From Rhodocyclaceae bacterium (GTDB lineage Bacteria; Pseudomonadota; Gammaproteobacteria; Burkholderiales; Rhodocyclaceae), in contig JAGRFY010000028.1 in NCBI GenBank assembly GCA_020445765.1, positions 39,992 through 103,991 of the forward strand: 64,000 nucleotides of DNA, in the 5' to 3' direction. Shown piece by piece: positions 30,491 through 40,396 of the stretch. Every line of letters begins with the position of its first letter. The stretch's first letter is position 1. A program made the translations under genes and the position numbers. The notes under the pieces are model-generated. The model did not search any database, was not told the origin of the DNA, and saw only the letters and a list, made by a program, of their open reading frames with translations.

Positions 30491-30991
30491 ATGCAACTAG
30501 GCAGCGAGGCGGTCGCGATCGACGACAGCCATCGGGAACTCGAACAGGAGTTTCTCACTTTCACGCTAGGCCCGGAGGAGTATGCGATCGACATACTCAA
30601 GGTGCAGGAGATCCGCGGCTACGATACCGTCACGGCGATTGCCAACGCACCGAAGTTCATCAAGGGCGTGATCAACCTGCGCGGCACCATCGTCCCGATC
30701 GTCGACCTGCGTATCAAGTTCGGTATCGGCAACGTCGAATACACGCCGTTTACCGTCGTGATCATTCTCAATCTCGCCGAACGCGTCGTCGGCGTCGTCG
30801 TCGATAGCGTGTCGGATGTCATTGGCATGACGCCGGAGCAGATCCGTCCGGCGCCGAATTTTTCTTCCCAGGTCGGTGCCTCGTTCATTCGCGGACTTGG
30901 CACGGTCGATGAGCGGATGCTCATCGTGGTCGATATCGAACGCCTGATGCTGGCGCCGGAAATGGCTCTGATCGACGAAGCGACTGCGTGA
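30491..30991 (+). CDS. cheW: chemotaxis coupling protein CheW
   Basis: This 166-residue CheW links receptors to CheA. The family core is clear: [20 protein letters not shown], then [21 protein letters not shown], and [20 protein letters not shown]. It is complete and a little acidic at both ends. GGGAG precedes ATG 30491. It opens the cheW-mcp-mcp-cheR-cheD-cheB-STAS sub-block after the cheA terminator. Confidence 0.97.
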   Translation: MQLGSEAVAIDDSHRELEQEFLTFTLGPEEYAIDILKVQEIRGYDTVTAIANAPKFIKGVINLRGTIVPIVDLRIKFGIGNVEYTPFTVVIILNLAERVVGVVVDSVSDVIGMTPEQIRPAPNFSSQVGASFIRGLGTVDERMLIVVDIERLMLAPEMALIDEATA

Positions 30992-31013
30992 TCGGCGGGG
31001 GAGACAGATCGTG

Positions 31014-34000
31014 ATGAACACACTCTTCAGGCCTGCCCAGGGGCTGCTCGGCAGATTCTCGCTGCCGGGCAAGATTGCCGTGATCGGAACGGCCTTCCTG
31101 GCGACTGTCGCCATGCTTTATGGCTTCTTCCTGGATCAGCACCGAACGTCGCTGGAATTCTCCAGCCGCGAACGACTTGGCGTCCAAGTGATCGCACCGG
31201 TCATCGAATTGAGCGACGCGCTTGGCCAGCACCGCAGCCTTCGCTATCGGGCATTGCTCGGGGAAGCGGTCCCCAGCCAGCGCATCGCCGACGCACGGGC
31301 TCGGGTGGATGCCGGCTTCGCCGGTGCCGCGGCACGGTCCGAATCCTTCCAGGCGCTGTCGCTCGACGCCGCACTGGCGAGCATCGCGCAGCACTGGAAG
31401 GCGCTTGCCGGCGGCCAACGCAGCAATGCGGGGGACGACTTTGCGGCGCATTCCGAGCTGATGAATGAATTGGTCAAGCTGGTCGTCGACGCGGCAGACC
31501 GATCGAACCTGACGCTGGACCCCGACATCGACTCGTACTATCTGATGGACGCTGCGGCGTTCCGTCTACCGGGCCTGATCGAAGGAACGCAGGCCAGCGG
31601 CAGGCTGGCGGCCGACATCGCGCGGCGCGGCGTCGCCAGCACGGCCGAACGGATCTCGCTCGCGAGTTCATTGGCGCTGCTCGAAGAACAGTTGAGCGCG
31701 GTCCGCGACGGCATGGACAAGGTCGCCGCCGAGAATCCCGAGACCGGCCGGCTGATCGCCGGCGCGGTCAATGGATTCGTCGATGCGGGACGGGAATTCG
31801 ACAAGATGCTGGGCGGCCAGATCGTCGAGCCCGAGGCGGTGAGCGTTGAGCAGGACCTCGTCAAGCGACTTGCGACGCGCACTGCGGACGGTGGCCTGAC
31901 CCTTTGGCGTGCGGCGATGGAGCAACTGGACCTGGCCCTCGAGCGTCGCATCGCCGCGATGCAGCTCAGGTTCTGGGAGGTGACCGCGGTCGTCGTGCTC
32001 GCGCTGACGGTGGCGCTCTATCTGTTTCTCGCGGTACGCGGCTCGGTCGGAGGCGTGGCTGCCCGCATCGCGGACGGCGCGCGACGGGTCGCGGCTGGTG
32101 ATCTCGCATCGTCGATCGCCTGCGACAGCAGTGACGAATTCGGCACGATTGCCGGCGCCATCAACGACATGCGCAAGTCGCTCGGCGAGCGCATCGCGCG
32201 CGACGAGGAAGTGGCGGTCGAGAACCTGCGCATCCGGAATGCGCTGGATCGTGCCTCGGTGAGCCTGATGCTGGCGGACAGCGATGGCCGGATCACCTAT
32301 GTCAATGACAGCGTGGTGACGATGCTGCGGGCCGCGGAACCGGAGCTTCGCAAGTCCCTGCCGTCGTTCTCGGTGGATCGGCTGCTCGGCGCGAACTTCG
32401 ATCAATTCCACAAGAATCCTGCCCACCAGCGGGGCCTGTTGGCCAACCTGAAGGAGACCCATACCACCGAGATCGAGGTCGGCAAGCTGAAGATGCAGCT
32501 CAAGGCCAGCCCGGTCGTCGATGCCGACGGTCGACGGCACGGAACGGTGCTCGAATGGAAGGACCGTACCGTCGAGGCGGCGACCGAGCAGGAACTCGCG
32601 ACGCTGGTCGAAGCGGCGATCGCCGGCGATTTCGGGCATCGCCTCTCGCTCGACGGCAAGGTCGGATTCTTCCGCCAATTGGCGGAAGGTATGAACAAGC
32701 TGACTTCTGCAGTCGCACGCGCGATCGAGGATGTCGGTCTCGTGCTCAATTCGATGGCGCGTGGCGATCTGACGCGCAAGGTGGAGGCGAACTATTCCGG
32801 TGGCCTCGGGCAGCTCAGAGACGACGTCAATGCCAGCGTCGACCAGTTGCGCGCGGTGGTCTCGCGGATTCAACAGGCGTCCGATGCGATCAAGGTGGCC
32901 GCCAGCGAAATCGCGGGCGGCAACCTCGAACTCTCCTCGCGCACCGAGGAACAGGCCAGTTCGCTGCAGGAGACCGCCAGCTCGATGGAAGAAATCAACG
33001 GTGCGGTCCGTCGCAACGCCGATGGTGCGCGCCAGGCCAACGATCTGGCGGTTTCGGCGAATTCGGTGGCCGACCAGGGTCGGTCGACGGTGGATCGCGT
33101 GGTCGCCAACATGAACTCGATCCAAGATTCGTCGCGCAAGATCGCAGAGATCATCGGCGTGATCGATTCGATCGCCTTCCAGACCAACATTCTCGCGCTC
33201 AATGCCGCCGTCGAGGCCGCCCGTGCCGGCGAGCAGGGGCGCGGCTTCGCCGTGGTCGCGTCGGAAGTGCGCAGCCTCGCGCAGCGCAGTGCCCAGGCTG
33301 CGCGCGAGATCAAGGATCTGATCGACGACTCGGTGAAGAAGGTGGACGACGGTGCGGGCCTGGTGGACGACGCCGGCCGGACGATGGTCGACATCGTAGG
33401 CAACATCCAGGGTCTGACCCAGTTGGTCAACGGCATTGCCGAATCGAGCCGCCAGCAAAGCGACGGTATCGACCAGGTGACGCGTGCGGTCGGGGAAATG
33501 GATCAGGCGACGCAGCAGAACGCGGCGCTGGTCGAACAGGCGGCGGCGGCGGCCGAGACGCTGCGCGATCAGGCTGAATCGCTGGTGTCGGCAGTCGGCG
33601 CGTTCCGGCTGGACGGCAACGCCGCGGTGCAGTCGGCGCTACCCGCTGCGGGCGGCGCCGGTGCCGATTTCGATCGGATCATCCAGGCACACATGCAGTG
33701 GAAGGTCCGGCTTCGTGACTACGTCGACGGCAAGGGCGGGCGTCTCGATGCTGCCGAGGTCGAGCGCGACGACAAGTGCGAACTGGGCTGCTGGATTCAC
33801 GGCCAAGGCCAGCGATTTGCGCGCGACGCCTGCTTCGGCCGGCTGCGCGAGACGCATGCCCGCTTCCACAAGTGCGCCGCACGCATCGTCAGGCTGCACG
33901 ACCGGGGCGAGAAATCCCAGGCTGAAACTGCGCTGAGCGAGGAATTCCCGAGACTGGCGTCGACCATCGTCCAGGAAATCCGCGAGCTCAGACAGCATGC

Positions 34001-34172
34001 GGATGGCAAGCCCAATCCGGTCCGGCCGGTCGCGGCCGGCGGTGCTGCCAGATCGCCGAATCAGCCGGCCAATCGAGCCGCGCCGGCGCCGGCGCCGGCG
34101 GCCGCGCCGATCAAGGCGGCACGCGGTGCGATTTCGGCAGCCGCGTTGCAGGACGAGTGGGAAGAGTTCTGA
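31014..34172 (+). CDS. methyl-accepting chemotaxis protein with PAS, CZB domain and C-terminal EWEEF
   Basis: This 1052-residue receptor has a membrane helix near 22-40, a large periplasmic domain (NIT-like region is possible), a second helix near 322-343, HAMP, a PAS domain around 405-515 ([15 protein letters not shown]), and a further HAMP-like stretch. The signalling hairpin is [21 protein letters not shown] zinc-binding CZB domain ([33 protein letters not shown]) lies at about 885-965. An Ala/Pro linker leads to terminal DEWEEF, like the NWETF tether for CheR/CheB. An alternative GTG start lies 3 bases upstream. Confidence 0.93.
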   Translation: MNTLFRPAQGLLGRFSLPGKIAVIGTAFLATVAMLYGFFLDQHRTSLEFSSRERLGVQVIAPVIELSDALGQHRSLRYRALLGEAVPSQRIADARARVDAGFAGAAARSESFQALSLDAALASIAQHWKALAGGQRSNAGDDFAAHSELMNELVKLVVDAADRSNLTLDPDIDSYYLMDAAAFRLPGLIEGTQASGRLAADIARRGVASTAERISLASSLALLEEQLSAVRDGMDKVAAENPETGRLIAGAVNGFVDAGREFDKMLGGQIVEPEAVSVEQDLVKRLATRTADGGLTLWRAAMEQLDLALERRIAAMQLRFWEVTAVVVLALTVALYLFLAVRGSVGGVAARIADGARRVAAGDLASSIACDSSDEFGTIAGAINDMRKSLGERIARDEEVAVENLRIRNALDRASVSLMLADSDGRITYVNDSVVTMLRAAEPELRKSLPSFSVDRLLGANFDQFHKNPAHQRGLLANLKETHTTEIEVGKLKMQLKASPVVDADGRRHGTVLEWKDRTVEAATEQELATLVEAAIAGDFGHRLSLDGKVGFFRQLAEGMNKLTSAVARAIEDVGLVLNSMARGDLTRKVEANYSGGLGQLRDDVNASVDQLRAVVSRIQQASDAIKVAASEIAGGNLELSSRTEEQASSLQETASSMEEINGAVRRNADGARQANDLAVSANSVADQGRSTVDRVVANMNSIQDSSRKIAEIIGVIDSIAFQTNILALNAAVEAARAGEQGRGFAVVASEVRSLAQRSAQAAREIKDLIDDSVKKVDDGAGLVDDAGRTMVDIVGNIQGLTQLVNGIAESSRQQSDGIDQVTRAVGEMDQATQQNAALVEQAAAAAETLRDQAESLVSAVGAFRLDGNAAVQSALPAAGGAGADFDRIIQAHMQWKVRLRDYVDGKGGRLDAAEVERDDKCELGCWIHGQGQRFARDACFGRLRETHARFHKCAARIVRLHDRGEKSQAETALSEEFPRLASTIVQEIRELRQHADGKPNPVRPVAAGGAARSPNQPANRAAPAPAPAAAPIKAARGAISAAALQDEWEEF

Positions 34173-34227
34173 AGCTGCCGCATCCGAATCCGAACAACAG
34201 ACAGCCGAATCTGCAGGACGAGAGACT

Positions 34228-37080
34228 ATGAAGATCAACATGCCCGTCACCCAGAACGAGGTGCCGCTCAACGAGCATCACACCATCGTTTCGAAGACCG
34301 ATCTGAAGGGTCAGATCACCTATATCAACCGTGACTTCATCGAGATTTCAGGTTTCGAGGAAAGCGAATTGATCGGCAAGTCGCACAACATCGTCCGCCA
34401 TCCGGACATGCCGCCGGAAGCCTTCGCGGATCTCTGGCGCAATCTCAAGGCCGGACGCCCGTGGAACGGGATGGTCAAGAATCGCTGCAAGAACGGCGAC
34501 TTCTACTGGGTCGAGGCGAATGCCGCGCCGTTGTGGCAAAACGGCCAGATCATCGGTTACGTGTCGGTTCGGACCAAGGCCCAGCCAGAGCAGATCCAGG
34601 CGGCGTCGGACGCGTACCGAAAGTTTCGCGAGGGCAAGGCTGGCGGCCTTGCCATCGAGAACGGGCAGGTCGTTCGCGTTCGCGGGCCCATCCGCCGCGC
34701 GCTCGGCGCGGTCACGATCAAGAACCGGCTGGTCACGCTGATGGTCGCCGCCGGCCTCGGGCTCGCGACGGTCGCGGGCGTCGGCTACAAGACGACGGTC
34801 GACAGCGTCGGCGGCGTCGCCCAGCTCAACGATACCTTCCTTGCGCAGGCCGGCAAGTTCAGCGAGGTCGACGAATTGCTGATGGGCAGCATGGCCGAAT
34901 TGCAGTCGGCGCTCTCGCACAATCCGGTGCTGCCGTCGAGCAATCTGCACGACCACCCGATCGGGCAACATCTCGACCTGATCGACGAGAAGCTTACCGA
35001 GATGGATCAGGTGCTGGGCGAGCTCATCGGGCTGCAGTCGGATGCGGCGATGACCGATCGCCTGCGCGCCTATCGCGAGACCGTCGCAAAGCTGCGCCGT
35101 CAAGGCTTCGAGCCGACCGTCGAGATGCTGCGTCGTGGCGCCTTTGACGCTGCCGGCGCCCATCTCGCGCAGGTGCTGGTGCCGGCGTACGACGGTATCG
35201 AGTCCCAGGCGGACGAGTTGCGCGAAGGCGTATTCACTGGCGCGGCGTCGGCTGCACAACGGATCAGCGCGGCCGGCTCGAAGGGCGAACTGGTGCAGAT
35301 CTGCGTCGCCGGTGTCGCCCTGGCCCTGCTGCTGTGGCTCGGCATCTCGGCAATACGCGCGATCTGCGAGCCGCTGGGCCGTACCGTCAAGTACCTGCAG
35401 CAACTCGCTGCCGGAGAGTTCGGCAACCGCATTCCGGTCGATCGCTACGACGAGATCGGGGACATGATGGCCGGACTGAAGGCGATGCAGACCCAGCTGG
35501 GCTTCGAAGTGCAGGACCAGATGCTGAGGGCAGCCGAGACGATGCGCATCAAGATCGGTCTCGACAATGTGCCCGATCCGGTGCGCATCGCGGACCCGAA
35601 AGGGCGTGTGCTCTATTGCAACAACTCGATGAAGGCTGTCATCGAGCGCGACCAGGCGGCGATCCGCGAGAAGATTCCGAATTTCTCCCCGGCCACCTTC
35701 GTCGGCTCGGATATCACCCTGTTCTACGACGACCCGGCCGCCGCGCGCCAGCGGCTCGCCAACCTGCGCGATACCGCGCGGTCCGAACTGGTCATCGGCG
35801 GCCGCCTCTATGCCCTGACCACCAGCCCGATCGTCGACGACAGCGGCAACCGGCTCGGAAGCGTGGGCATCTGGCGTGACCGATCGGTCGAAGCGGCGAT
35901 CGAGCAGGAAGTGTCGAACGTGGTCAGCGCAGCGGCGGCCGGCGATTTCACCCAGCGGCTCGTGACCGAGGGCAAGGACGGCTTCTTCCTGCAGGTCAGC
36001 ACCGGTCTGAACGACCTGATGGACACCACGGCGGAAGGCCTCGCGGATGTCGCTCGACTGCTGGACGCGATCTCCCGCGGAGACCTGACCCAGTCGATCA
36101 GCCGTGACTACCAGGGGACCTTCGGTCAGATCAAGGACGATTCCAACGCCACCGTCGCGCGACTGCGCGAAGTGGTCGGCCGCATCCAGGAGGCGACCGA
36201 CGCGATCAACACCGCCGCGCAGGAGATCTCGGCCGGCAACACCGATCTGTCGTCGCGCACCGAGGAGCAGGCGAGTTCCCTCGAAGAGACCGCGTCGTCG
36301 ATGGAAGAGCTCAATGCCACGGTGCGCCAGAACGCCGAAAATGCCCACCAGGCCAATGAACTGGCCAACCAGTCGAACCAGGTAGCCGCGCGCGGCGGCG
36401 AGATGATGCAGCGCGTGGTCGAGACCATGCGTTCGATCCAGGAATCGTCAAACAAGATCGCCGACATCATTGGCGTGATCGACTCGATCGCCTTCCAGAC
36501 CAACATCCTCGCGCTCAACGCGGCAGTCGAGGCTGCCCGTGCCGGTGAGCAGGGCCGGGGATTCGCCGTCGTGGCCTCGGAGGTTCGCAGTCTGGCGCAG
36601 CGCAGCGCCCAGGCGGCCAAGGAGATCAAGGGGCTGATCGACGACTCGGTCGGCAAGGTCGAAGGCGGGGCTTCGCTGGTCGACAACGCCGGCAGCACGA
36701 TGCAGGAGGTGGTGAACAACTTCCAGCAACTGGCTGCGCTGGTCACCGGGATCGCCGGCGCGAGCCGGGAACAGAGTGCCGGCATCGAACAGGTGACCCA
36801 GGCGGTCGGGCAGATGGACGAGGTCACCCAGCAGAATGCGGCCCTGGTCGAGGAGGCCGCGGCGGCAGCGGAGAGCCTCGAGGAACAGGCCAGAGGGTTG
36901 CAGAACGCGGTCTCGATGTTCCGCATGGACGGTGGCGTGCCTTCGACGGAGTCTGCCGCTGCCTCCAACGTCCGCTCGTTCCCCCCCCGCAGCGCCAAAC
37001 CGGCCGCATCGCGCAGCGCGTCGCCGATGGTGGCGCGGCAGGGCGGCGCCGACGTCAATGACGAATGGGAGGCATTTTGA
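34228..37080 (+). CDS. Aer-like PAS methyl-accepting chemotaxis protein with C-terminal EWEAF
   Basis: This 950-residue receptor has an N-terminal cytoplasmic PAS domain at about 10-125 of the Aer type ([48 protein letters not shown]). A membrane helix near 167-187, a periplasmic loop, and a helix near 352-374 follow. Then come HAMP, a second PAS ([19 protein letters not shown]), a HAMP-like segment, and the signalling hairpin [20 protein letters not shown]. It ends in NDEWEAF, a CheR/CheB-tether-like pentapeptide. It may sense redox or energy state like Aer (family knowledge). Its last bases overlap cheR. Confidence 0.93.
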   Translation: MKINMPVTQNEVPLNEHHTIVSKTDLKGQITYINRDFIEISGFEESELIGKSHNIVRHPDMPPEAFADLWRNLKAGRPWNGMVKNRCKNGDFYWVEANAAPLWQNGQIIGYVSVRTKAQPEQIQAASDAYRKFREGKAGGLAIENGQVVRVRGPIRRALGAVTIKNRLVTLMVAAGLGLATVAGVGYKTTVDSVGGVAQLNDTFLAQAGKFSEVDELLMGSMAELQSALSHNPVLPSSNLHDHPIGQHLDLIDEKLTEMDQVLGELIGLQSDAAMTDRLRAYRETVAKLRRQGFEPTVEMLRRGAFDAAGAHLAQVLVPAYDGIESQADELREGVFTGAASAAQRISAAGSKGELVQICVAGVALALLLWLGISAIRAICEPLGRTVKYLQQLAAGEFGNRIPVDRYDEIGDMMAGLKAMQTQLGFEVQDQMLRAAETMRIKIGLDNVPDPVRIADPKGRVLYCNNSMKAVIERDQAAIREKIPNFSPATFVGSDITLFYDDPAAARQRLANLRDTARSELVIGGRLYALTTSPIVDDSGNRLGSVGIWRDRSVEAAIEQEVSNVVSAAAAGDFTQRLVTEGKDGFFLQVSTGLNDLMDTTAEGLADVARLLDAISRGDLTQSISRDYQGTFGQIKDDSNATVARLREVVGRIQEATDAINTAAQEISAGNTDLSSRTEEQASSLEETASSMEELNATVRQNAENAHQANELANQSNQVAARGGEMMQRVVETMRSIQESSNKIADIIGVIDSIAFQTNILALNAAVEAARAGEQGRGFAVVASEVRSLAQRSAQAAKEIKGLIDDSVGKVEGGASLVDNAGSTMQEVVNNFQQLAALVTGIAGASREQSAGIEQVTQAVGQMDEVTQQNAALVEEAAAAAESLEEQARGLQNAVSMFRMDGGVPSTESAAASNVRSFPPRSAKPAASRSASPMVARQGGADVNDEWEAF

Positions 37081-38036
37081 ACCACCGAATCGGCTCCGGC
37101 AGTGGCGCACGTCCCACCCGGGACGTGCGCGCGGGAACGTCGTCGACCAGCGCCAAGGAGCTGAGTCGAGCGGTTCAGGCCAAGCTCGCCGACGAGTCCC
37201 GGTCGGTGGGGCGTACGCGAGAATTCGTGTTTACCGATGCCGACTTCGAGAAGATCCGCAAGCTGATCTATCAGCATGCGGGGATTTCGCTGGCGCCGGT
37301 CAAGCAGGACATGGTCTACAGCCGCCTCGCGCGTCGATTGCGGGCACGCGGCGACAAGACCTTTGCCGAGTACCTCGCCCGACTCGAGAAGGATGCCGCG
37401 GAGTGGGAGACCTTCGTTAATTCGCTGACGACCAATCTGACGTCGTTCTATCGCGAGTCCCACCATTTCGACATCCTCGCCGAACATCTGGTCAAGCGCT
37501 CGGCGACGAAACCACTTCGGATCTGGTGCGCGGCCGCGTCCACCGGCGAGGAGCCGTATTCGATCGCGATCACCGCCTGCGAGGCATTGCGCACGCTGTC
37601 GCCGGCGGTCGAGATCTGGGCGAGCGACATCGACACCAACGTGCTCGCCCACGGTCAGCAAGGCGTCTATTCGATCGATCGCATCGAGCGCATGTCGCGA
37701 GAGCGGGTCGAGCGCTTCTTCCTGCGTGGCAAGGGCGATCGTCAGGGGTTTGCGAAGGTGCGTCCGGAGCTGCAGAAGCTGATCCGCTTTCTCAGGATCA
37801 ACCTGCTCGACCGCGACTGGGGCCTGAATGGGCAGTTCGACGCGATCTTCTGCCGCAACGTCATGATCTATTTCGACAAGCCAACCCAGTACCAGATACT
37901 CAAGCGTTTCGTCCCGCTGTTGAAACCCGACGGCCTGCTGTTCGCGGGGCATTCCGAAAGCTTCATGCATGCCTCGGACCTGTTGCGTTCGCGCGGGCGA
38001 ACCGTCTACGAGAGGGCCGATGCCAGCCGCTCATGA
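37065..38036 (+). CDS. cheR: chemotaxis protein methyltransferase CheR
   Basis: This 323-residue SAM-dependent enzyme methylates glutamates on receptors. The N-terminal helical domain starts near residue 50 ([20 protein letters not shown]). The SAM site is [26 protein letters not shown] and [15 protein letters not shown] are family hallmarks. The ATG at 37065 overlaps the receptor gene by 16 bases. In-frame GTGs at 37125 and 37206 would shorten a 46-residue non-conserved leader. A perfect hairpin lies in that leader. The adjacent receptors have matching C-terminal pentapeptides. Confidence 0.95.
   Translation: MGGILNHRIGSGSGARPTRDVRAGTSSTSAKELSRAVQAKLADESRSVGRTREFVFTDADFEKIRKLIYQHAGISLAPVKQDMVYSRLARRLRARGDKTFAEYLARLEKDAAEWETFVNSLTTNLTSFYRESHHFDILAEHLVKRSATKPLRIWCAAASTGEEPYSIAITACEALRTLSPAVEIWASDIDTNVLAHGQQGVYSIDRIERMSRERVERFFLRGKGDRQGFAKVRPELQKLIRFLRINLLDRDWGLNGQFDAIFCRNVMIYFDKPTQYQILKRFVPLLKPDGLLFAGHSESFMHASDLLRSRGRTVYERADASRS
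37105..37130. repeat. perfect 11-bp inverted repeat at the 5' end of cheR
   Basis: GCGCACGTCCC, loop ACCC, GGGACGTGCGC: a perfect 11-bp stem with a 4-base loop, 25 bases after the end of the upstream receptor gene. No U tract follows. It lies in the poorly conserved first codons of cheR and could act on mRNA processing or cheR translation. Confidence 0.6.
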
Positions 38037-38640
38037 ACCGGCCTTCTCGGAACATCTCGCGACCAATCGCTACTTCGACCGGACCTTCAGTCGCGACGCG
38101 GTGAAGGTTCTGCCGGGAGAGTACTTCGTCGCCACCACCGATCTGGTCATGGTGACCGTTCTGGGCTCTTGCGTGTCGGCCTGCATTCGCGACCGTGAAA
38201 AGGGTATCGGTGGCATGAATCACTTCATGCTGCCCGATGGAGGTGGCGGAGGCGGCCTCAACTCCTCGTCCGCCCGCTACGGCGCCTACGCGATGGAGGT
38301 GCTGCTGAACCACCTGCTCAAGCTGGGTGCCCGACGACACGCCCTGGAGGCCAAGGTGTTCGGCGGCGGCCAGGTGATGGCCTCCCTTACCCGAAGCCAG
38401 GTCGGCGAAAAAAATGCCGAATTCGTACTCAACTACCTGAAGTTGGAGTCGATACCTGTAGTGGCACGCGACCTGCTCGATGTCTATCCGCGCAAGGTCT
38501 ATTTCTTCCCGGCCAATGGACGTGTGATGCAGAAGAAGCTGGTGACGATGCACAACGACACGGTGGCAGAGCGCGAAAGCGAGTATGCACGGCGCCTCAA
38601 TCGAGACTCGATCGAAGGCGACGTCGAACTTTTCGGTTGA
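38020..38640 (+). CDS. cheD: chemoreceptor glutamine deamidase CheD
   Basis: This 206-residue protein converts specific receptor glutamines to glutamate and in some bacteria stimulates a CheC-type phosphatase. The catalytic region [20 protein letters not shown] contains the Cys, and NHFMLP the His. The start at ATG 38020 has GAGAGGG upstream and overlaps the end of cheR by 17 bases. No CheC is seen in the window; CheZ is the phosphatase here. It is part of the cheR-cheD-cheB set. Confidence 0.95.
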   Translation: MPAAHEPAFSEHLATNRYFDRTFSRDAVKVLPGEYFVATTDLVMVTVLGSCVSACIRDREKGIGGMNHFMLPDGGGGGGLNSSSARYGAYAMEVLLNHLLKLGARRHALEAKVFGGGQVMASLTRSQVGEKNAEFVLNYLKLESIPVVARDLLDVYPRKVYFFPANGRVMQKKLVTMHNDTVAERESEYARRLNRDSIEGDVELFG

Positions 38641-38645
38641 ATGCA

Positions 38646-39704
38646 ATGGCGATCAAGGTACTCATCGTCGACGATTCCGCGGTTATGCGCAGCCTGCTCA
38701 CCGAGCTGATCGCCGGTGCGCCGGATCTGGTGGTGGTCGGGGCCGCCCCGGATCCTCTCGCCGCGCGGGAAATGATCAAGAGCCTCAATCCGGACGTGCT
38801 GACGCTGGACGTCGAGATGCCCAAGATGGACGGCCTCGACTTCTTGGAGCGGCTGATGCGCCTGCGGCCGATGCCGGTCGTGATGATTTCGACGCTGACC
38901 GAAAAGGGTTCGGAAACGACGCTGCGCGCTCTCGAACTCGGCGCCGTGGATTTTCTCGCCAAGCCGGGCAGATCGGCAGGAATCCTCGATTACGGCGAGG
39001 AAATCCGCGACAAGATCCGGGCGGCCCATCAGGCGCGGATTCGCACCCGTTCGCGCAACGACGGAGCAGAGACGCGACGCGAGAGCCTGCAGGTCCGGCT
39101 GGACCAGCGCGCCGTCAGCGAGCGCCTGATCCTGATCGGTGCGTCGACCGGCGGTACCGAGGCGATCAAGGACGTGCTGACTGGACTGCCCGGACAATGC
39201 CCGCCGGTTCTGATGGTCCAGCACATGCCCGAAATGTTCACGGGCTCGTTCGCGCGGCGGCTGGACGGACTGTGCGAACTCAAGGTCAAGGAAGCCGAGC
39301 ACGGCGAGGTTGTGCGGCCGGGTGTGGCCTATCTCGCGCCCGGTCACTCCCACCTGCTGCTGGTTCGGCGGGGTGGGGCGTTGCAGTGCGAATTGTCGCG
39401 TGGAGAGCCGGTGAATCGTCACAGGCCGTCGGTCGACGTGTTGTTCGAGTCGGCAGCGCCGCTGGTCGGGTCCCGGGTCGTTGCGGCACTGCTGACCGGC
39501 ATGGGAAAGGACGGTGCAAAGGGGCTATTGAGCCTGAAACGTGCCGGCGCGTGGACGATCGCGCAGGACGAGGCGAGTTGTGTGGTCTATGGCATGCCGC
39601 GCGAAGCCGCGGCGATCGGCGCGGCATCCGAGGTCGTCGGGCTCAAGGATGTGGCGGGGCGAATGCTTCGACGCCTCACCGGCGACGCCAGACGGACCGC
39701 CTGA
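38646..39704 (+). CDS. cheB: chemotaxis response regulator protein-glutamate methylesterase CheB
   Basis: This 352-residue protein has a receiver domain with phospho-acceptor D55 ([11 protein letters not shown]) and a C-terminal methylesterase. The catalytic Ser is in [10 protein letters not shown], the His in [14 protein letters not shown], and the Asp in [14 protein letters not shown] 38646 gives [11 protein letters not shown]; a TTG three codons upstream overlaps the cheD stop and is also possible. It opposes CheR in adaptation. Confidence 0.97.
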   Translation: MAIKVLIVDDSAVMRSLLTELIAGAPDLVVVGAAPDPLAAREMIKSLNPDVLTLDVEMPKMDGLDFLERLMRLRPMPVVMISTLTEKGSETTLRALELGAVDFLAKPGRSAGILDYGEEIRDKIRAAHQARIRTRSRNDGAETRRESLQVRLDQRAVSERLILIGASTGGTEAIKDVLTGLPGQCPPVLMVQHMPEMFTGSFARRLDGLCELKVKEAEHGEVVRPGVAYLAPGHSHLLLVRRGGALQCELSRGEPVNRHRPSVDVLFESAAPLVGSRVVAALLTGMGKDGAKGLLSLKRAGAWTIAQDEASCVVYGMPREAAAIGAASEVVGLKDVAGRMLRRLTGDARRTA

Positions 39705-39757
39705 CGGATAGTGCCCGCGAAGGGCAACGGAACCTGAAAACAAACGGAGATCAGAAG

Positions 39758-40063
39758 ATGGATGCATCGGTACATTCCAGCGATGATGCGGCTGTGATTC
39801 GACTGGCAGGTCGATTCGATTTCAATGCCCACCGGGAATTTCGCGATGCCGTCGAAAAATCACTCGATGGTGCCGCAGCCAGGCCGATTCGCGTCGAACT
39901 CGGTGGCGTGACCTATCTCGACAGTTCCGCGTTGGGGATGCTGTTGATGCTGCGGGACAAGGCCAAGGCGGCGAATCGCGCCGTCTCGCTCACCGGAGCG
40001 CAGGGCAGCGTCAAGCAGGTGCTGGACATCGCCAATTTCGGCAAGTTGTTCTCCATTTCCTGA
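39758..40063 (+). CDS. STAS-domain anti-sigma factor antagonist-like protein
   Basis: This 101-residue single STAS domain has strands AAVIRLAGRFDFNAHREF, then RPIRVELGGVTYLDSSALGM with the conserved phospho-acceptor Ser in DSSALG, and KQVLDIANFGKLFSIS. In SpoIIAA-like proteins that Ser is phosphorylated by a partner kinase. No HATPase anti-sigma partner or phosphatase is in the window, so its role in this chemotaxis operon is unknown. GGAG precedes ATG 39758. A terminator follows. Confidence 0.93.
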   Translation: MDASVHSSDDAAVIRLAGRFDFNAHREFRDAVEKSLDGAAARPIRVELGGVTYLDSSALGMLLMLRDKAKAANRAVSLTGAQGSVKQVLDIANFGKLFSIS

Positions 40064-40143
40064 GCGTCGCGGCGGGATGCCGTCGGGGTCCGGCCCCGAT
40101 TGCGCCGTGACACCCCGATAGCGGGTCCCGAATCGAATCAAGC

Positions 40144-40182
40144 GCCGGATGCGGCATCGTGTCGCATCCGGCCCTTCTATTT
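40144..40182 (+). terminator. terminator-like hairpin after the STAS gene
   Basis: A perfect 10-bp stem (GCCGGATGCG / CGCATCCGGC, 9-base loop) is followed by CCTTCTATTT. It lies 80 bases after the STAS stop. The stem is strong and the U tract broken. The 333-base gap 40064-40396 holds this, a FliA-like box and no gene. Confidence 0.65.
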
Positions 40183-40237
40183 GCGTGATTGCCTGGTGCT
40201 CGTTCAAAGCCGACTGGTCCGAGACGCCATGGATTTC

Positions 40238-40264
40238 TCAAGTCGACTATCGGCTGACCGTTGA
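40238..40264 (+). promoter_or_regulatory. FliA-like promoter before the fourth chemoreceptor
   Basis: TCAAGTCG, 11 bases, and ACCGTTGA match 10 of 16 consensus positions with exact spacing. The -35 half closely resembles the good motA box (TCAAGT). It lies 132 bases before the receptor ATG and after a terminator. Confidence 0.45.
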
Positions 40265-40396
40265 CAACCCGAATTCAGATCGCCCCGGTCGATGCATCGA
40301 GGTTGCGGTCGAGCCGAAGGCTCAAGGAGATCAAGAGACCCGAACAGGCAAGAAAAGGCCCAGGGAGACATATATAGGGTCCCAGGAGACTAGCGC

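Noticed and set aside
33997-34227. N-terminal extension of the Aer-like receptor
   Set aside because: These 77 codons overlap the end of the previous receptor and are Arg-rich; ATG 34228 begins the PAS-containing protein.
34348-36348. 666-codon open frame antisense to the Aer-like receptor
   Set aside because: Antisense shadow; the sense strand has clear PAS and signalling domains.
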